From positions 3,499,501 through 3,563,500 of the forward strand of contig CP053915.1 in assembly GCA_021496925.1 (NCBI GenBank): 64,000 bases of DNA, in the 5' to 3' direction. Position numbers and translations under genes: made by a program. Below, in pieces: positions 42,912 through 52,491 of this stretch. The notes under the pieces were generated by a model that was not told the DNA's origin, made no database searches, and worked only from the letters and a program-made list of their open reading frames with translations. Position 1 is the stretch's first letter. The number at the start of each line of letters is the position of its first letter. The DNA comes from Acidovorax sp. YS12. GTDB taxonomy: Bacteria > Pseudomonadota > Gammaproteobacteria > Burkholderiales > Burkholderiaceae_C.

Positions 42912-44515
42912 ACGCCCCCCTGCTGTCGATCGACAACCTGTCGGTGCGCTTCGGCGCGCGCACGGTGGTGCACGACCTCAGCCTGGCGCTCGCGGCGGGC
43001 GAGCGCGTGGCGCTCGTGGGCGAGTCGGGCTCGGGCAAGAGCGTGACGGCGCTGTCCATCCTGCGGCTCGCACAGGGGGCCAGCCACCAGGGCCGCATCC
43101 GCCTGGGCGGGCTGGATCTGCTCCAGGCCAGCGACGCGCAACTGCGCGCGGTGCGCGGGCGCGACGTGGCCATGATCTTCCAGGAGCCCATGAGCGCGCT
43201 CAACCCGCTCTACACCATCGGCAACCAGGTGGCCGAGACGCTCACGCTGCACGAGGGGCTGGACGCGCGCGCCGCGCGCCAGCGCACCATCGCGCTGCTG
43301 GAGCGCACCGGCATCCGCGAGCCCGAGCGCCGTGTGGACTGCTACCCGCACCAGTTGTCGGGCGGCCAGCGCCAGCGGGCCATGATCGCCATGGCGCTGG
43401 CGTGCCAGCCGCGCCTGCTGATCGCCGACGAGCCCACGACGGCGCTGGACGTGACCATCCGCGCACGCATCGTCGAGCTGCTGCTGCAACTGCAGCGCGA
43501 CCCGCCCGGGCGCAACGGCCAGGCCGCCGATCCCATGGCGGTGCTGCTCATCACGCACGACCTGCACCTGGTGCGCAGGTTCGCCCAGCGCGTGGCGGTC
43601 ATGGAGCGGGGGCGCATCGTCGAGGTCGCCGACACGGCCACGCTGTTCGCGTCGCCGCGCCATCCCTACACCCGCCGGCTGCTCGACAGCATTCCGGTGC
43701 GCGAGGTCGATCCCGTGCCGCGCGGCGCCGCGGTGCGCCTGCGCACCCAGGGGCTGCAGGTGCGCTACGAGCGCCAGCGGCCGGGCGTGCGCAACTGGTT
43801 TCGCCGCGATGCCTTCCAGGCGCTGGACGGCGTGGATCTGCGCCTGCGGGCCGGCGAGACAGTGGGCGTGGTGGGCGAATCCGGCTCGGGCAAGACGACG
43901 CTGGCCATGGCGGTGCTGGGCCTGCAGCGTGCGGCCGCCGGCCGCATCGAGGTGGGCGGCCAGGCGGTGACGGGGCTGTCGGCGCGGCAAAACCGGGCGC
44001 TGCGTGCCCGGCTGCAGGTGGTGTTCCAGGACCCGTTCGGCTCGCTGTCGCCGCGCCAGACCGTGGCGCGCATCGTGGGCGAGGGGCTGGCGCTGCACCA
44101 CCCGCACCTGGATGCGCCGGCGCGGCGCCGGCGCGTGGCGCAGGCCCTGGCCGACGTGGGTCTGGGAGAGGATGCTCTGCAGCGCTACCCGCACCAGTTC
44201 TCGGGCGGCCAGCGCCAGCGCATCGCCATCGCGCGGGCGCTGGTCGTCGGGCCCGAGATCGTGGTGCTGGACGAGCCGACCTCGGCGCTCGACGTGTCCA
44301 TCCAGCGCCAACTGCTGGCACTGCTGGTGCGGCTGCAGAAGAAATACGGGCTGAGCTACCTGCTCATCAGCCACGACATCGCCGTGGTGCGCGCCATGGC
44401 GCACCAGATCATGGTCATGAAGGACGGCCGGGTGGTCGAGCGCGGCGAGACCGAGGCCCTGATCGCCAGCCCCCGCCATCCCTATACGCAGTTGCTGCTG
44501 CGCGCATCGTCATGA
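42908..44515 (+). CDS. yejF: YejF-type double ATP-binding subunit
   Basis: 535 residues with two complete ABC ATPase domains in tandem. Walker A is GESGSGKS in each half (about residues 37 and 320), signatures are LSGGQRQR and FSGGQRQR, and Walker B motifs are LLIADEPTTALD and IVVLDEPTSALD. All catalytic residues appear intact. Fusion of two NBDs is typical of YejF and distinguishes it from OppD/OppF pairs. It energises YejB/YejE. Overlaps yejE and yejA at both ends by four bases. Confidence 0.93.
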   Translation: MNAPLLSIDNLSVRFGARTVVHDLSLALAAGERVALVGESGSGKSVTALSILRLAQGASHQGRIRLGGLDLLQASDAQLRAVRGRDVAMIFQEPMSALNPLYTIGNQVAETLTLHEGLDARAARQRTIALLERTGIREPERRVDCYPHQLSGGQRQRAMIAMALACQPRLLIADEPTTALDVTIRARIVELLLQLQRDPPGRNGQAADPMAVLLITHDLHLVRRFAQRVAVMERGRIVEVADTATLFASPRHPYTRRLLDSIPVREVDPVPRGAAVRLRTQGLQVRYERQRPGVRNWFRRDAFQALDGVDLRLRAGETVGVVGESGSGKTTLAMAVLGLQRAAAGRIEVGGQAVTGLSARQNRALRARLQVVFQDPFGSLSPRQTVARIVGEGLALHHPHLDAPARRRRVAQALADVGLGEDALQRYPHQFSGGQRQRIAIARALVVGPEIVVLDEPTSALDVSIQRQLLALLVRLQKKYGLSYLLISHDIAVVRAMAHQIMVMKDGRVVERGETEALIASPRHPYTQLLLRASS

Positions 44516-46356
44516 GACCCCTGCTTCGTTTCCTCGCCATTGCGTTGGCCCTGGCCGGCGGCTGCCTGCTGGCGCCAGCCGCCCAGGCCGCGCACGGCAT
44601 CGCGCTGTACGGCGAGCCTCGGCATCCGGCGGGGTTCGCGCACTTCGATTACGTGAACCCCCGGGCGCCCAAGGGCGGCACGCTGGTGATGCCCAACCCG
44701 GCCTATGGCGCCAGCAGCTTCGACAAGCTCAACCCGTTCACGCTGCGCGGCACGGCGCCGCCCGCCATGACCGAGCTGGTCTTCGAGACCCTGGCCGTCT
44801 ACAGCCTGGACGAGGAGGCCACCCAGTACGGACTGCTGGCCGAAGACATCCGCGTGGCGCCGGACCGCCGATCGGTGACGTTCCGGCTGCATCCGCGCGC
44901 GCGTTTCAGCAACGGCGACCCCGTCACGGCGCAGGACGTGGTGCATTCGTTCGACACCCTGACGGGCGCGCAGGCCAGCCCGCGCTTTCGCGCCTATTTC
45001 GCCGACATCGCCGCCGCCGAGGCGCTCGACGCGCAGACCGTGCGCTTCCTGTTCCGCAGCGATGCCAAGGAGCTGCCGTTCGTCGCGGGCGACCTGCCGG
45101 TGTTCGCGCGCAAGTGGTCGCGCCGGGCCGATGGAACCACGATCCCGTTCGACGAACTGCAGACCGTGGCGCCGGTGGCCAGCGGGCCCTACGTGGTGGA
45201 CCGCGTGGACTACACGCGCAACAACATCCGCTACCGACGTAACCCGGATTACTGGGGCGACGCCATTCCCACGCGCAGGGGCACCTACAACTTCGACCGC
45301 ATCGTCTTCAAGCTCTACCGCGACTACGAGCTGCAGGTGCAGGCGTTCAAGGCCGGCGAGTTCGACGCCATCAACGAAGGCAAGGCGCGCAGTTGGTGCT
45401 GCATCTATACCGGGGCGCGCTTCGACAGCGGCGAGCTGGTGAAGAAGCTCTTTCCCCACCAGAACGTGCCGGGCATGAACGGCTATGTCTTCAACGTGCG
45501 GCGCGAGAAGTTCAGGGACGTGCGCGTGCGCCATGCACTGTTCCTGGCGCTGGACTTCCAGTGGGTCAACCGCAACATTTTCTACAACGAGTACAAGCGG
45601 CCCTACAGCTACTTCTCCAACAGCGACCTGGCCGCACGGGGCCTGCCCACGCCTGACGAACTGGCCCTGCTGGAGCCGTGGCGCGGCCAGCTCGACCCGG
45701 CCGTTTTCGGCCCCATGGTCGAGATGCCCGATACCGATCCGCCGCGCAGCTACCGCGACAGCCTGGTCGAGGCGCAGCGCCTGTTCCGCGAGGCGGGCTG
45801 GGTGTGGCGGGACGGCGCGCTGCGCAACGCGCGCGGCGAACCCTTCACGCTGGACGTGCAGATGACCGAAGGGGTTCCGCTGCCGCGCATCGAGACCTTC
45901 CTGCGCAACATCGAACGCATGGGCGTACGCGTGCGCCGCTCGGTGGGCGATGCCGCCACATCGCGCAAGCGCATGCAGGAGTTCGACTACGACCTGACCA
46001 TGATCAGCTTCCGCGAATCGCGCAGCCCCGGCGCCGAGCTGCACCGCAAGCTCAACAGCGCGGACGCGGACCGCAAGGGCTCCGAGAACATCATCGGCGT
46101 GAAGTCGCCGGCGGTGGACGCCCTGATCGCCCGCATCATGGCCGCCACCACGCAGCGGGAGCTCAAGGCCGCCGCCGGCGCGCTGGACCGCATCCTCATG
46201 CACGGCTACTACGTAGTGCCCGAGCGCTACTCCTTCGAGCACCGGCTGGCCTACAACACGCGCCTGGCCTATCCAGCGACCCTGCCCCGGTACTACAGCC
46301 CCTACGAATGGCTCATGCGCACCTGGTGGGACACGGCGGCCCAGGCGGTGCCGTAG
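44512..46356 (+). CDS. yejA: YejA-type periplasmic substrate-binding protein
   Basis: 614 residues. Signal peptide to about residue 27 (AAQA|AHGI), then a family 5 (OppA-like) extracellular binding fold with YGEPRHPAGFAHFDYVNPRA, GGTLVMPNPAYGASSFDKLN, NGDPVTAQDVVHSFDTL and NGYVFNVRREKFRDVRVRHAL (split). Length and YGEPRHP-type start are those of YejA. It would bind a peptide-like ligand brought in by the TonB receptor. Gene order B-E-F-A differs from the E. coli order A-B-E-F. Start overlaps the yejF stop as ATGA. Confidence 0.9.
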   Translation: MRPLLRFLAIALALAGGCLLAPAAQAAHGIALYGEPRHPAGFAHFDYVNPRAPKGGTLVMPNPAYGASSFDKLNPFTLRGTAPPAMTELVFETLAVYSLDEEATQYGLLAEDIRVAPDRRSVTFRLHPRARFSNGDPVTAQDVVHSFDTLTGAQASPRFRAYFADIAAAEALDAQTVRFLFRSDAKELPFVAGDLPVFARKWSRRADGTTIPFDELQTVAPVASGPYVVDRVDYTRNNIRYRRNPDYWGDAIPTRRGTYNFDRIVFKLYRDYELQVQAFKAGEFDAINEGKARSWCCIYTGARFDSGELVKKLFPHQNVPGMNGYVFNVRREKFRDVRVRHALFLALDFQWVNRNIFYNEYKRPYSYFSNSDLAARGLPTPDELALLEPWRGQLDPAVFGPMVEMPDTDPPRSYRDSLVEAQRLFREAGWVWRDGALRNARGEPFTLDVQMTEGVPLPRIETFLRNIERMGVRVRRSVGDAATSRKRMQEFDYDLTMISFRESRSPGAELHRKLNSADADRKGSENIIGVKSPAVDALIARIMAATTQRELKAAAGALDRILMHGYYVVPERYSFEHRLAYNTRLAYPATLPRYYSPYEWLMRTWWDTAAQAVP

Positions 46357-46406
46357 CGCATCCCCGGCTTGCGGCGTCCCTCCTCTCCATTTCCTTGCTT
46401 TCTTCC

Positions 46407-48197
46407 ATGCTCCAACGAAGTCCCCTGCTGCGCTGTCTGGCCCTGTACCGCCGCACGCCCCTGCTCTTCCTCGCCACCGTGGCGCTGTTCGCCGTGCTGA
46501 ACCTGAGCCTGTCCTGGCAGCAGTGGCTGGTGGGCCGCGCGGTGAACGACGTGGCCAGCGGGCAGGCGGTGACGGTCCTGGCGGGCGGTGGCCTCGACTA
46601 CGGCGGCCCGGGCCACGGCCTGTGGCACTGGGTGCTGGTCATCGTCGGCGTGGCGGCGGCGCGCGGCGTGCTGCAGTACGGCACGAACGTCCTCGCGCAG
46701 ACCATCGGCCAGCGCCTGATGCTCACCTTGCGCGAGATGATCCTGGTGCAGGTGCAGCGCCTGCACCTCGGATACCACCTGCGCCACGGCATGGGAGAGA
46801 TGGTCACGCGCACGACGCGCGACGCCGACAAGGTGCGCGACGCCTTCATCACGTTCTGGCGCCAGGTGGTGGACACGGTGTTCGTGGTGCTCGCCGCCGT
46901 GGGCCTGCTGTGCTGGTACGACCCGTGGCTGGGCGTGGTGGCCCTGGGCCTCACGCTCGTGGGCATCGCGCTGTTCATCCAGCAGACGGGGCGGCTGGTG
47001 GAGCTGGACCGCGCCGTGGGCGAGGCCTATGACCGCGTGAACCAGGACCTGAGCGAAGGCATCAGCGGTGTGCGGGTCATCAAGTCCTTCGGCCTGGAGG
47101 CCCGCCGCATCGGCGCCTTCTCGGCGCAGGTCGGCGTGTTCGCGGCGCAGGCCCGCGCCGCGTTGTGGTACGCCAGCACCCGCATCCCCGTGCCGCAGGT
47201 CGTCGTGGCCATGGCGCACGTGTGGATCCTGGCCTACGGCGCCTGGCTGGTGGGGCAGGGGCGCATGGGCCTGGGCGAGCTGACCGCGTCGCTGCTGATC
47301 GCCACCACGCTCGTGTTCCGTATCGAGGGCATCGGCCGCGTGATGCAGGCGTTCGCCGATGCCCGCTCGTCGGCCGGGCGCATCTGGGAGATGCTGGATG
47401 CGCAGCCCGCCATCGTGAGCGGCGCGGGCGTGCTGCCGGCAGGCCCCCTGGGCGTGCGGCTCGACGGCGTGGGGCTGTCGCTGGTGGCGGGCGGCGCCGC
47501 GGTGCTGGAGGACTGTTCGCTGGCCGTGGCGCCCGGCGAGTTCGTGGCCGTGGTGGGCGGTACCGGCTCCGGCAAGAGCACGCTGGCGGCGCTGCTGCCG
47601 CGTTTTCTCGACGCGGAGCGCGGCAGCGTGCGGCTCGGGACGGCGGGGGGCACCGAATGGCTGGACGTGCGCATGCTCGATCTGCCCCGGCTGCGCCAGC
47701 GGGTGCATCTGGTCACGCAGGAGACCTTCCTGTTCTCCGACACCCTGGGCGCGAACCTGCGCATGGCGGCGCCCGACGCCAGCGACGCACAGTTGCGCAC
47801 GGCCTTGCACCGCGCGGCGCTGGACGATTTGCTGGAACAGTTGCCCGAGGGGTTCGACACGCTGCTGGGCGACCGGGGCGTCACCCTGTCGGGCGGGCAG
47901 CGCCAGCGCCTGAGCCTGGCGCGCGCGCTGCTGGCCCGGCCCGACCTGCTGGTGCTGGACGACGCCACCAGCGCGCTGGATGCCGTGACCGAGCGGCGCA
48001 TCCTCGACGGCATCCGCCGCACGGAGGGGGCGCCCACCATCGTGCTGGTGGCCAGCAAGCTGTCCACGGTGCTGCAGGCCGACCGGGTGGTGATGCTGGC
48101 CGGCGGGCGCGTCGTAGCCAATGGCACGCACGAGGCGCTGGCGGCGCGGCACGAGGGCTACCGCCAACTGATGGGGCTGGACCATGGCGCCCGGTAA
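46407..48197 (+). CDS. Half-size ABC exporter, degenerate-site subunit
   Basis: 596 residues: six-helix exporter domain (about 1-320) then an ATPase domain. Walker A is GGTGSGKST (about 384-392) and the signature is a standard LSGGQRQR, but Walker B reads LLVLDDATSALD, with Asp in place of the catalytic Glu, and the switch region reads VASKLSTV where most have AHRLSTV, so the switch His is lost. This marks one half of an asymmetric heterodimer. The partner follows with a 14-base overlap. Exported substrate unknown. Fifty bases separate it from yejA. Confidence 0.9.
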   Translation: MLQRSPLLRCLALYRRTPLLFLATVALFAVLNLSLSWQQWLVGRAVNDVASGQAVTVLAGGGLDYGGPGHGLWHWVLVIVGVAAARGVLQYGTNVLAQTIGQRLMLTLREMILVQVQRLHLGYHLRHGMGEMVTRTTRDADKVRDAFITFWRQVVDTVFVVLAAVGLLCWYDPWLGVVALGLTLVGIALFIQQTGRLVELDRAVGEAYDRVNQDLSEGISGVRVIKSFGLEARRIGAFSAQVGVFAAQARAALWYASTRIPVPQVVVAMAHVWILAYGAWLVGQGRMGLGELTASLLIATTLVFRIEGIGRVMQAFADARSSAGRIWEMLDAQPAIVSGAGVLPAGPLGVRLDGVGLSLVAGGAAVLEDCSLAVAPGEFVAVVGGTGSGKSTLAALLPRFLDAERGSVRLGTAGGTEWLDVRMLDLPRLRQRVHLVTQETFLFSDTLGANLRMAAPDASDAQLRTALHRAALDDLLEQLPEGFDTLLGDRGVTLSGGQRQRLSLARALLARPDLLVLDDATSALDAVTERRILDGIRRTEGAPTIVLVASKLSTVLQADRVVMLAGGRVVANGTHEALAARHEGYRQLMGLDHGAR

Positions 48198-50061
48198 CCG
48201 CGCCCAGGGCGGGCGCGGGCTGCCGCGCAAGGCGATGAGCGACATCGAGATCGAAGAGGCTCTGGCCCAGCGGCCGCTCAACGCGATCATCGTGGACCGG
48301 CTGCTGCCGCTGCTGCGGCCCGTGCGCCGCGAGATCGCGCTGGTGGCCTGCTTCGAGGTGCTGCTGGTGGGCGCGATGTTCGCGCGGCCCTGGTTCGTGC
48401 GCGTGCTGGTGGACCGGGGCCTGCTGCCCCGGGAGGCGGGCGGCTGGGCCGTGGACGCGGGCCTGGTCGGCTGGCTGTCCCTGGGCCTGGCGTTGAGCTG
48501 GGTGGCGCGGTTCCTGTTCGCGGGCGCGTCCCAGTACGTGGGGGGCAAGGCCGCCATCGCGGTGCTGAATGCGCTGCGGGTGCAGGTGTTCGCGCACGTG
48601 CAGTCGCTGAGCCTGCGCTACTTCGACCGCACGAAGGCCGGGCGCATCATCTCGCGCGCCGACCGCGACGTGGACGCGCTGGAGCCGCTGCTGATCCAGG
48701 GCCCGCCGGAGCTGCTCTCGGCCCTGCTGCGCTGCGGCCTGGCGGCGGTACTGCTGTGGCGCATCGCGCCCTCGCTGTTCCTGAGCCTGCTGGCTATCGT
48801 GCCGCTGCTGTTGCTGGCCATGTGGGCCTTCAAGCGCAGTTCGCAGTCGAGCTGGGCGCGCATTGCGGAGAACCGCAGCCGCTTCACCGCGCACCTGGTG
48901 GAGACGGTGTCGGGCGTGCAGGTGCTGCAGCAGACCGGGCAGGAGGAAGCCAACCGCGCACGCTACCGCGTGCTGCTGTGGGACTTCAGTTGGTCGCTCA
49001 TCCGCAACGGCATCCGTTCGGGCTGGTTCCTGCCGTTCACGGCCGTGCTGACCAGCGCCGGCATGGCCATGCTGCTGTTCGCCGGGGCGCGCGGGCTGGC
49101 CCTGGACACGCTCACGGCGGGGCAGATGATCGAAAGCCTGTTCTACGTGATGCTGTTCCTCGGCCCGCTGCAGGAGCTCAGCGACCTGTTCGAGCGCTAC
49201 GCCACCGGGTCGGCCAGCGCGCAGCGCATCTTCCTGCTGCTGGACACGCGCCCCGAGATCGTGGACGCGCCCGGTGCGCAGCGCCTGCCTGCGGCGCAGG
49301 GCGTGGTGGCGTTCCGCGGCGTGGGGTTTGCCTACGACCCGCGGCGCCCGCGCCCGGTACTGCAGGACATCGACCTGCAGGTGCCGGCCGGCGAGACGCT
49401 GGCCATCGTGGGCCGCACCGGCCACGGCAAGAGCACGCTGGTGCAGTTGCTCGCGCGCTTCTACGAGGTGGGTGAGGGCGCCGTGCTGCTCGATGGCGTG
49501 GACGTGCGCGCGCTGCGCCAGCAGGACTTGCGCCGGCATGTGGGCGTGGTGCTGCAGGACAACGTGGTGTTCAGCGGCAGCGTGCTGGACAACCTGCGCC
49601 TGGCCGCCCCGGCAGCCACCGAGGAGGAGCTGATCGACGCCGCCCGGTCGCTGGGCGCCGACGAGGTGCTGCGGCGTCTGCCGCACGGCTACCACACCGA
49701 GGTCGGCCCGCTGGGCCGGCACCTGAGCCACGGCCAGCGGCAACTGGTGTGCCTGGTACGCGCCTTCCTGGCGAATCCCGCCGTGCTGGTCCTGGACGAG
49801 GCCACCTCGGCCGTGGACGTGCAGACCGAGCAGCGCATCCAGAAGGCGCTGCGCCGCCTGTGCGAAGGCCGCACCGCGATCGTGATCGCGCACCGGCTCT
49901 CCACCGTGCGGCATGCGGACCGCATCGCCGTCATCGAACACGGCCGCGTCGCCGAGCTGGGCCGCCACGAGGAGCTGCTGGCGCGCCACGGCGCCTATGC
50001 GGCGCTGTATGCGGCCTATGCGCAGGGTGGCGAGCCCGTGATGGCGGAGGCGGTTCCTTGA
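48184..50061 (+). CDS. Half-size ABC exporter, catalytic-site subunit
   Basis: 625 residues: six-helix domain (about 35-350) and ATPase domain. Walker A GRTGHGKST (about 409-417), Walker B VLVLDEATSAVD with the catalytic Glu, and switch AHRLSTV are intact, but the signature is LSHGQRQL instead of LSGGQ. In a heterodimer this altered signature would face the degenerate Walker B of the preceding subunit, so both defects fall in the same ATP site. ATG 48184 overlaps the upstream gene; an alternative ATG is at 48235. The last about 15 residues are a short Ala/Glu tail. Confidence 0.9.
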   Translation: MAPGNRAQGGRGLPRKAMSDIEIEEALAQRPLNAIIVDRLLPLLRPVRREIALVACFEVLLVGAMFARPWFVRVLVDRGLLPREAGGWAVDAGLVGWLSLGLALSWVARFLFAGASQYVGGKAAIAVLNALRVQVFAHVQSLSLRYFDRTKAGRIISRADRDVDALEPLLIQGPPELLSALLRCGLAAVLLWRIAPSLFLSLLAIVPLLLLAMWAFKRSSQSSWARIAENRSRFTAHLVETVSGVQVLQQTGQEEANRARYRVLLWDFSWSLIRNGIRSGWFLPFTAVLTSAGMAMLLFAGARGLALDTLTAGQMIESLFYVMLFLGPLQELSDLFERYATGSASAQRIFLLLDTRPEIVDAPGAQRLPAAQGVVAFRGVGFAYDPRRPRPVLQDIDLQVPAGETLAIVGRTGHGKSTLVQLLARFYEVGEGAVLLDGVDVRALRQQDLRRHVGVVLQDNVVFSGSVLDNLRLAAPAATEEELIDAARSLGADEVLRRLPHGYHTEVGPLGRHLSHGQRQLVCLVRAFLANPAVLVLDEATSAVDVQTEQRIQKALRRLCEGRTAIVIAHRLSTVRHADRIAVIEHGRVAELGRHEELLARHGAYAALYAAYAQGGEPVMAEAVP

Positions 50062-50168
50062 TTTCGTACTTACCTTATCCGTTCAATTTCGTTGTGGAAG
50101 CACCGCGCGAAAAATACGATTCGCTGCCCGGACCGCGAGAGCCGAAAGGCGCACAGCCGCATACATCC

Positions 50169-50819
50169 ATGAGCCACGCCCTGCCATCTGCCCCCCCTTC
50201 CCGACGCCTGGCGGGCCTCGCCACGATCATCGGCCTGCATGTCGGCGCGTTCTACCTGCTCGCCAACGGCCTGTCGCGCGAGAGCGTGCAGGCCGTCCTG
50301 AACCCGGTGCAGACGCGCCTCATCCAGGAAGTCAAGGCGCCTCCCCCGCCACCGCCGCCGCCCAGGCGGGACATCGTCCGCCAGCCCGCGCGCACCCCGC
50401 CGCCGCCTCTTTATGCGCCGCCGCCCGAAGTGGCCGTGGCGCCCGCACCCGTGGTGGACACGGTGGCGGCTGCGCCCGTGCAGGCGCCGCCCGCTCCTGC
50501 GGCCCCCACGGCCCCGCCGCCGCCTGCGGCTGCGCCATCGCCGCCCGCCGTGCTCAGCGCGGGCGTCGTGTGCCCGAACTCGGCCCAGGTGCGCGCCAGC
50601 ACGCGCTATCCGGCCGTCGCGCAGCGGCGCAACATCACCGGCGATGTGCTGGTCGAGTTCCTCGTGGCCGCCTCGGGCGTGATCGAGGACATCCAGGTGC
50701 TGGGCCAGGCCAACGGCATTCTGGCTTCCGCCGCCATCGAGGCCACGCGCAAGTTCCACTGCGAAAGCCAGGGGCGGCCGGTGCGCGTGCAGGTTTCCTA
50801 CAGCTTCCAGATGCAATGA
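50169..50819 (+). CDS. tonB: TonB-family energy transducer
   Basis: 216 residues. N-terminal membrane anchor (LAGLATIIGLHVGAFYLLA, about 13-31), a long Pro/Ala-rich periplasmic spacer (about 55-130, with runs such as PPPPPPPP), and a compact C-terminal TonB domain with RYPAVAQRRNITGDVLVEFL and ASAAIEATRKFHC. Two cysteines (about 139 and 199) could form a disulfide. It is followed by exbB and two exbD genes, so this is a complete dedicated energiser. The 107-base A/T-richer gap before it may hold a secondary promoter; no convincing boxes were fixed. Confidence 0.9.
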   Translation: MSHALPSAPPSRRLAGLATIIGLHVGAFYLLANGLSRESVQAVLNPVQTRLIQEVKAPPPPPPPPRRDIVRQPARTPPPPLYAPPPEVAVAPAPVVDTVAAAPVQAPPAPAAPTAPPPPAAAPSPPAVLSAGVVCPNSAQVRASTRYPAVAQRRNITGDVLVEFLVAASGVIEDIQVLGQANGILASAAIEATRKFHCESQGRPVRVQVSYSFQMQ

Positions 50820-50851
50820 GCCACCGGCTCGCCATGAAACGGAGTATTTCC

Positions 50852-51610
50852 ATGCCCCCCCTTTCCCGTCCTTCCATCGGTGCCCGTTCCCTGGCCACGG
50901 GCCTGGTCCTGTTGTTCTCCAGTGCCGCGGTCCTGGCGCAAGTCCCTGATGCAGCAGCAGCCAACCCTTACGGCGTGCGCGCCCTCTGGGAGGGTAGCGA
51001 CGCGGTGGCCAAGGGCACGCTGCTGATCCTGGCCCTCATGTCGCTGGGCAGTTGGTACGTCATCCTGGGCAAGCTTATCGAGCAAGCCCGGCTGCGGCGC
51101 CATGCGCGCGCCAGTGCAAGGCTCTGGAGCGCGTCGCAGGTGAACGAGGGCATCGCGGCCCTGCCGGCCGCCAGCCCGTTCCGCTACATCGCCGAGACCG
51201 GCCTGGGCTCGGTGGAAAAGCACGGCGCCGTGGGCGCGCACATCGACTTCAACGACTGGCTGGCGCTATCCATCCAGCAACCCATAGAGCATGTGCAGAA
51301 CCGGCTGCAAGGCGGCCTGGCCTTCCTGGCCACCGTGGGGTCCACGGCACCGTTCGTAGGCCTGTTCGGCACGGTATGGGGCATCTACCATGCGCTCACG
51401 GCCATCGGCCTGTCGGGGCAGGCGTCCATCGACAAGGTGGCGGGGCCGGTGGGGGAGGCGCTGATCATGACTGCCATCGGCCTGGGCGTGGCCGTGCCGG
51501 CCGTGCTGGGCTACAACTGGCTGGTGCGGCGCAACAAGGTGGCGCTGGACGGCATCCGCGCCTTCGGCTCCACGCTGCATTCGGCCCTGCTGGCCATGCC
51601 GGCACGCTGA
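50852..51610 (+). CDS. exbB: ExbB-type proton-channel protein
   Basis: 252 residues with three core helices of the MotA/TolQ/ExbB family: TLLILALMSLGSWYVILGKL, LAFLATVGSTAPFVGLFGTV (then WGIYHAL) and VGEALIMTAIGLGVAVPAVL. The N-terminus carries a signal-peptide-like segment ending AVLAQ (about residue 29), seen in ExbB proteins with a cleavable extension. With ExbD it uses the proton gradient to energise TonB. ATG 50852 has GGAG ten bases upstream; an ATG at 50834 is possible. Confidence 0.92.
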   Translation: MPPLSRPSIGARSLATGLVLLFSSAAVLAQVPDAAAANPYGVRALWEGSDAVAKGTLLILALMSLGSWYVILGKLIEQARLRRHARASARLWSASQVNEGIAALPAASPFRYIAETGLGSVEKHGAVGAHIDFNDWLALSIQQPIEHVQNRLQGGLAFLATVGSTAPFVGLFGTVWGIYHALTAIGLSGQASIDKVAGPVGEALIMTAIGLGVAVPAVLGYNWLVRRNKVALDGIRAFGSTLHSALLAMPAR

Positions 51611-51632
51611 CACGGTGCCAGGAGGAGTTCCC

Positions 51633-52064
51633 ATGGCCATGCAGATCGGCGCCGGCGACGGCGGGCCTGACGAAGTGGTTTCGGCCATCAACACCACGCC
51701 CCTGGTGGACGTGATGCTGGTGCTGCTGATCATCTTTCTCATCACCATCCCCGTGGCCACGCAGTCCGTGGCCGTAGCGTTGCCGCAAGAGAAAGCCGTG
51801 CCGCGGCAGTCCCGGCCCGACACCGTGAGCATCGGCGTGGACAGCGCTGGCGGCCTGTTCTGGAATGCCGGCCGCCTGTCCGGCGAGGCAGCGCTGCTGG
51901 AGCGGCTCAAGCAGGTATCCGCCCAGGTGCCGCAGCCCGAGATCCAGATCCGGGGCGACCAGGACGCGCGCTACGAATTCATCGAGAGGGTGGTGCACGC
52001 CAGCCAGCGTGCCGGCATCCACACCGTCAGCTTCATCACCGAGCCGCCGCCGCGCGGCACTTGA
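51633..52064 (+). CDS. exbD: ExbD-type biopolymer transport protein 1
   Basis: 143 residues: short cytoplasmic tail, one membrane helix with the essential Asp in NTTPLVDVMLVLLIIFLIT, and a periplasmic domain. AGGAGGAG precedes the ATG very closely. It is the first of two ExbD paralogues; the region after the helix (QSVAVALPQEKAV) differs from the second copy, so they are not a recent duplication. Confidence 0.92.
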   Translation: MAMQIGAGDGGPDEVVSAINTTPLVDVMLVLLIIFLITIPVATQSVAVALPQEKAVPRQSRPDTVSIGVDSAGGLFWNAGRLSGEAALLERLKQVSAQVPQPEIQIRGDQDARYEFIERVVHASQRAGIHTVSFITEPPPRGT

Positions 52065-52071
52065 GAGTCCC

Positions 52072-52491
52072 ATGCCTCTGCCTCCCAGGCCGGCCGATGC
52101 CGGCGATGCCCAGGTCCTCGTGGACATCAACACCACGCCGCTGATCGACGTGATGCTGGTGTTGCTCATCATGCTGATCATCACCATTCCGATGCAGCTC
52201 GACAGCGTGAACCTGAACCTGCCGACGCCCGCCGCCGAGCCGCCCCGGGTGGTGCCCGAGGCCGTCCAACTGCAAATCGGCGCCGATGGCGCCCTGCGCT
52301 GGAATGGCGAGGCCGTGGCCGACGCGGGCGAACTCCAGGGCCGGCTGCACGCGGTGGCCGGTCTGGCGGCGGTGCCGGAGCTGCACATCCGCCCGGACCG
52401 GCACGCTGCCTACAAGCATGTTGCGATGGTGCTGGCGGCAGCGCAGCGCCAGGGGCTCTCCAAGCTGGGCATCGTGAGCCAGGCAGAGTGA
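52072..52491 (+). CDS. ExbD-type biopolymer transport protein 2
   Basis: 139 residues with the same plan: NTTPLIDVMLVLLIMLIITI carries the proton-path Asp, then a periplasmic domain QLDSVNLNLPTPAAEPPRVV. Two ExbD genes in a row are known from Xanthomonas-type TonB clusters, where the second is needed only for some receptors. Its stop overlaps the MarR start as GTGA. Confidence 0.9.
   Translation: MPLPPRPADAGDAQVLVDINTTPLIDVMLVLLIMLIITIPMQLDSVNLNLPTPAAEPPRVVPEAVQLQIGADGALRWNGEAVADAGELQGRLHAVAGLAAVPELHIRPDRHAAYKHVAMVLAAAQRQGLSKLGIVSQAE

Noticed and set aside
46302..48557. 751-codon minus-strand frame opposite the ABC exporter genes
   Set aside because: Composition shadow; both exporter genes carry full ABC motifs.
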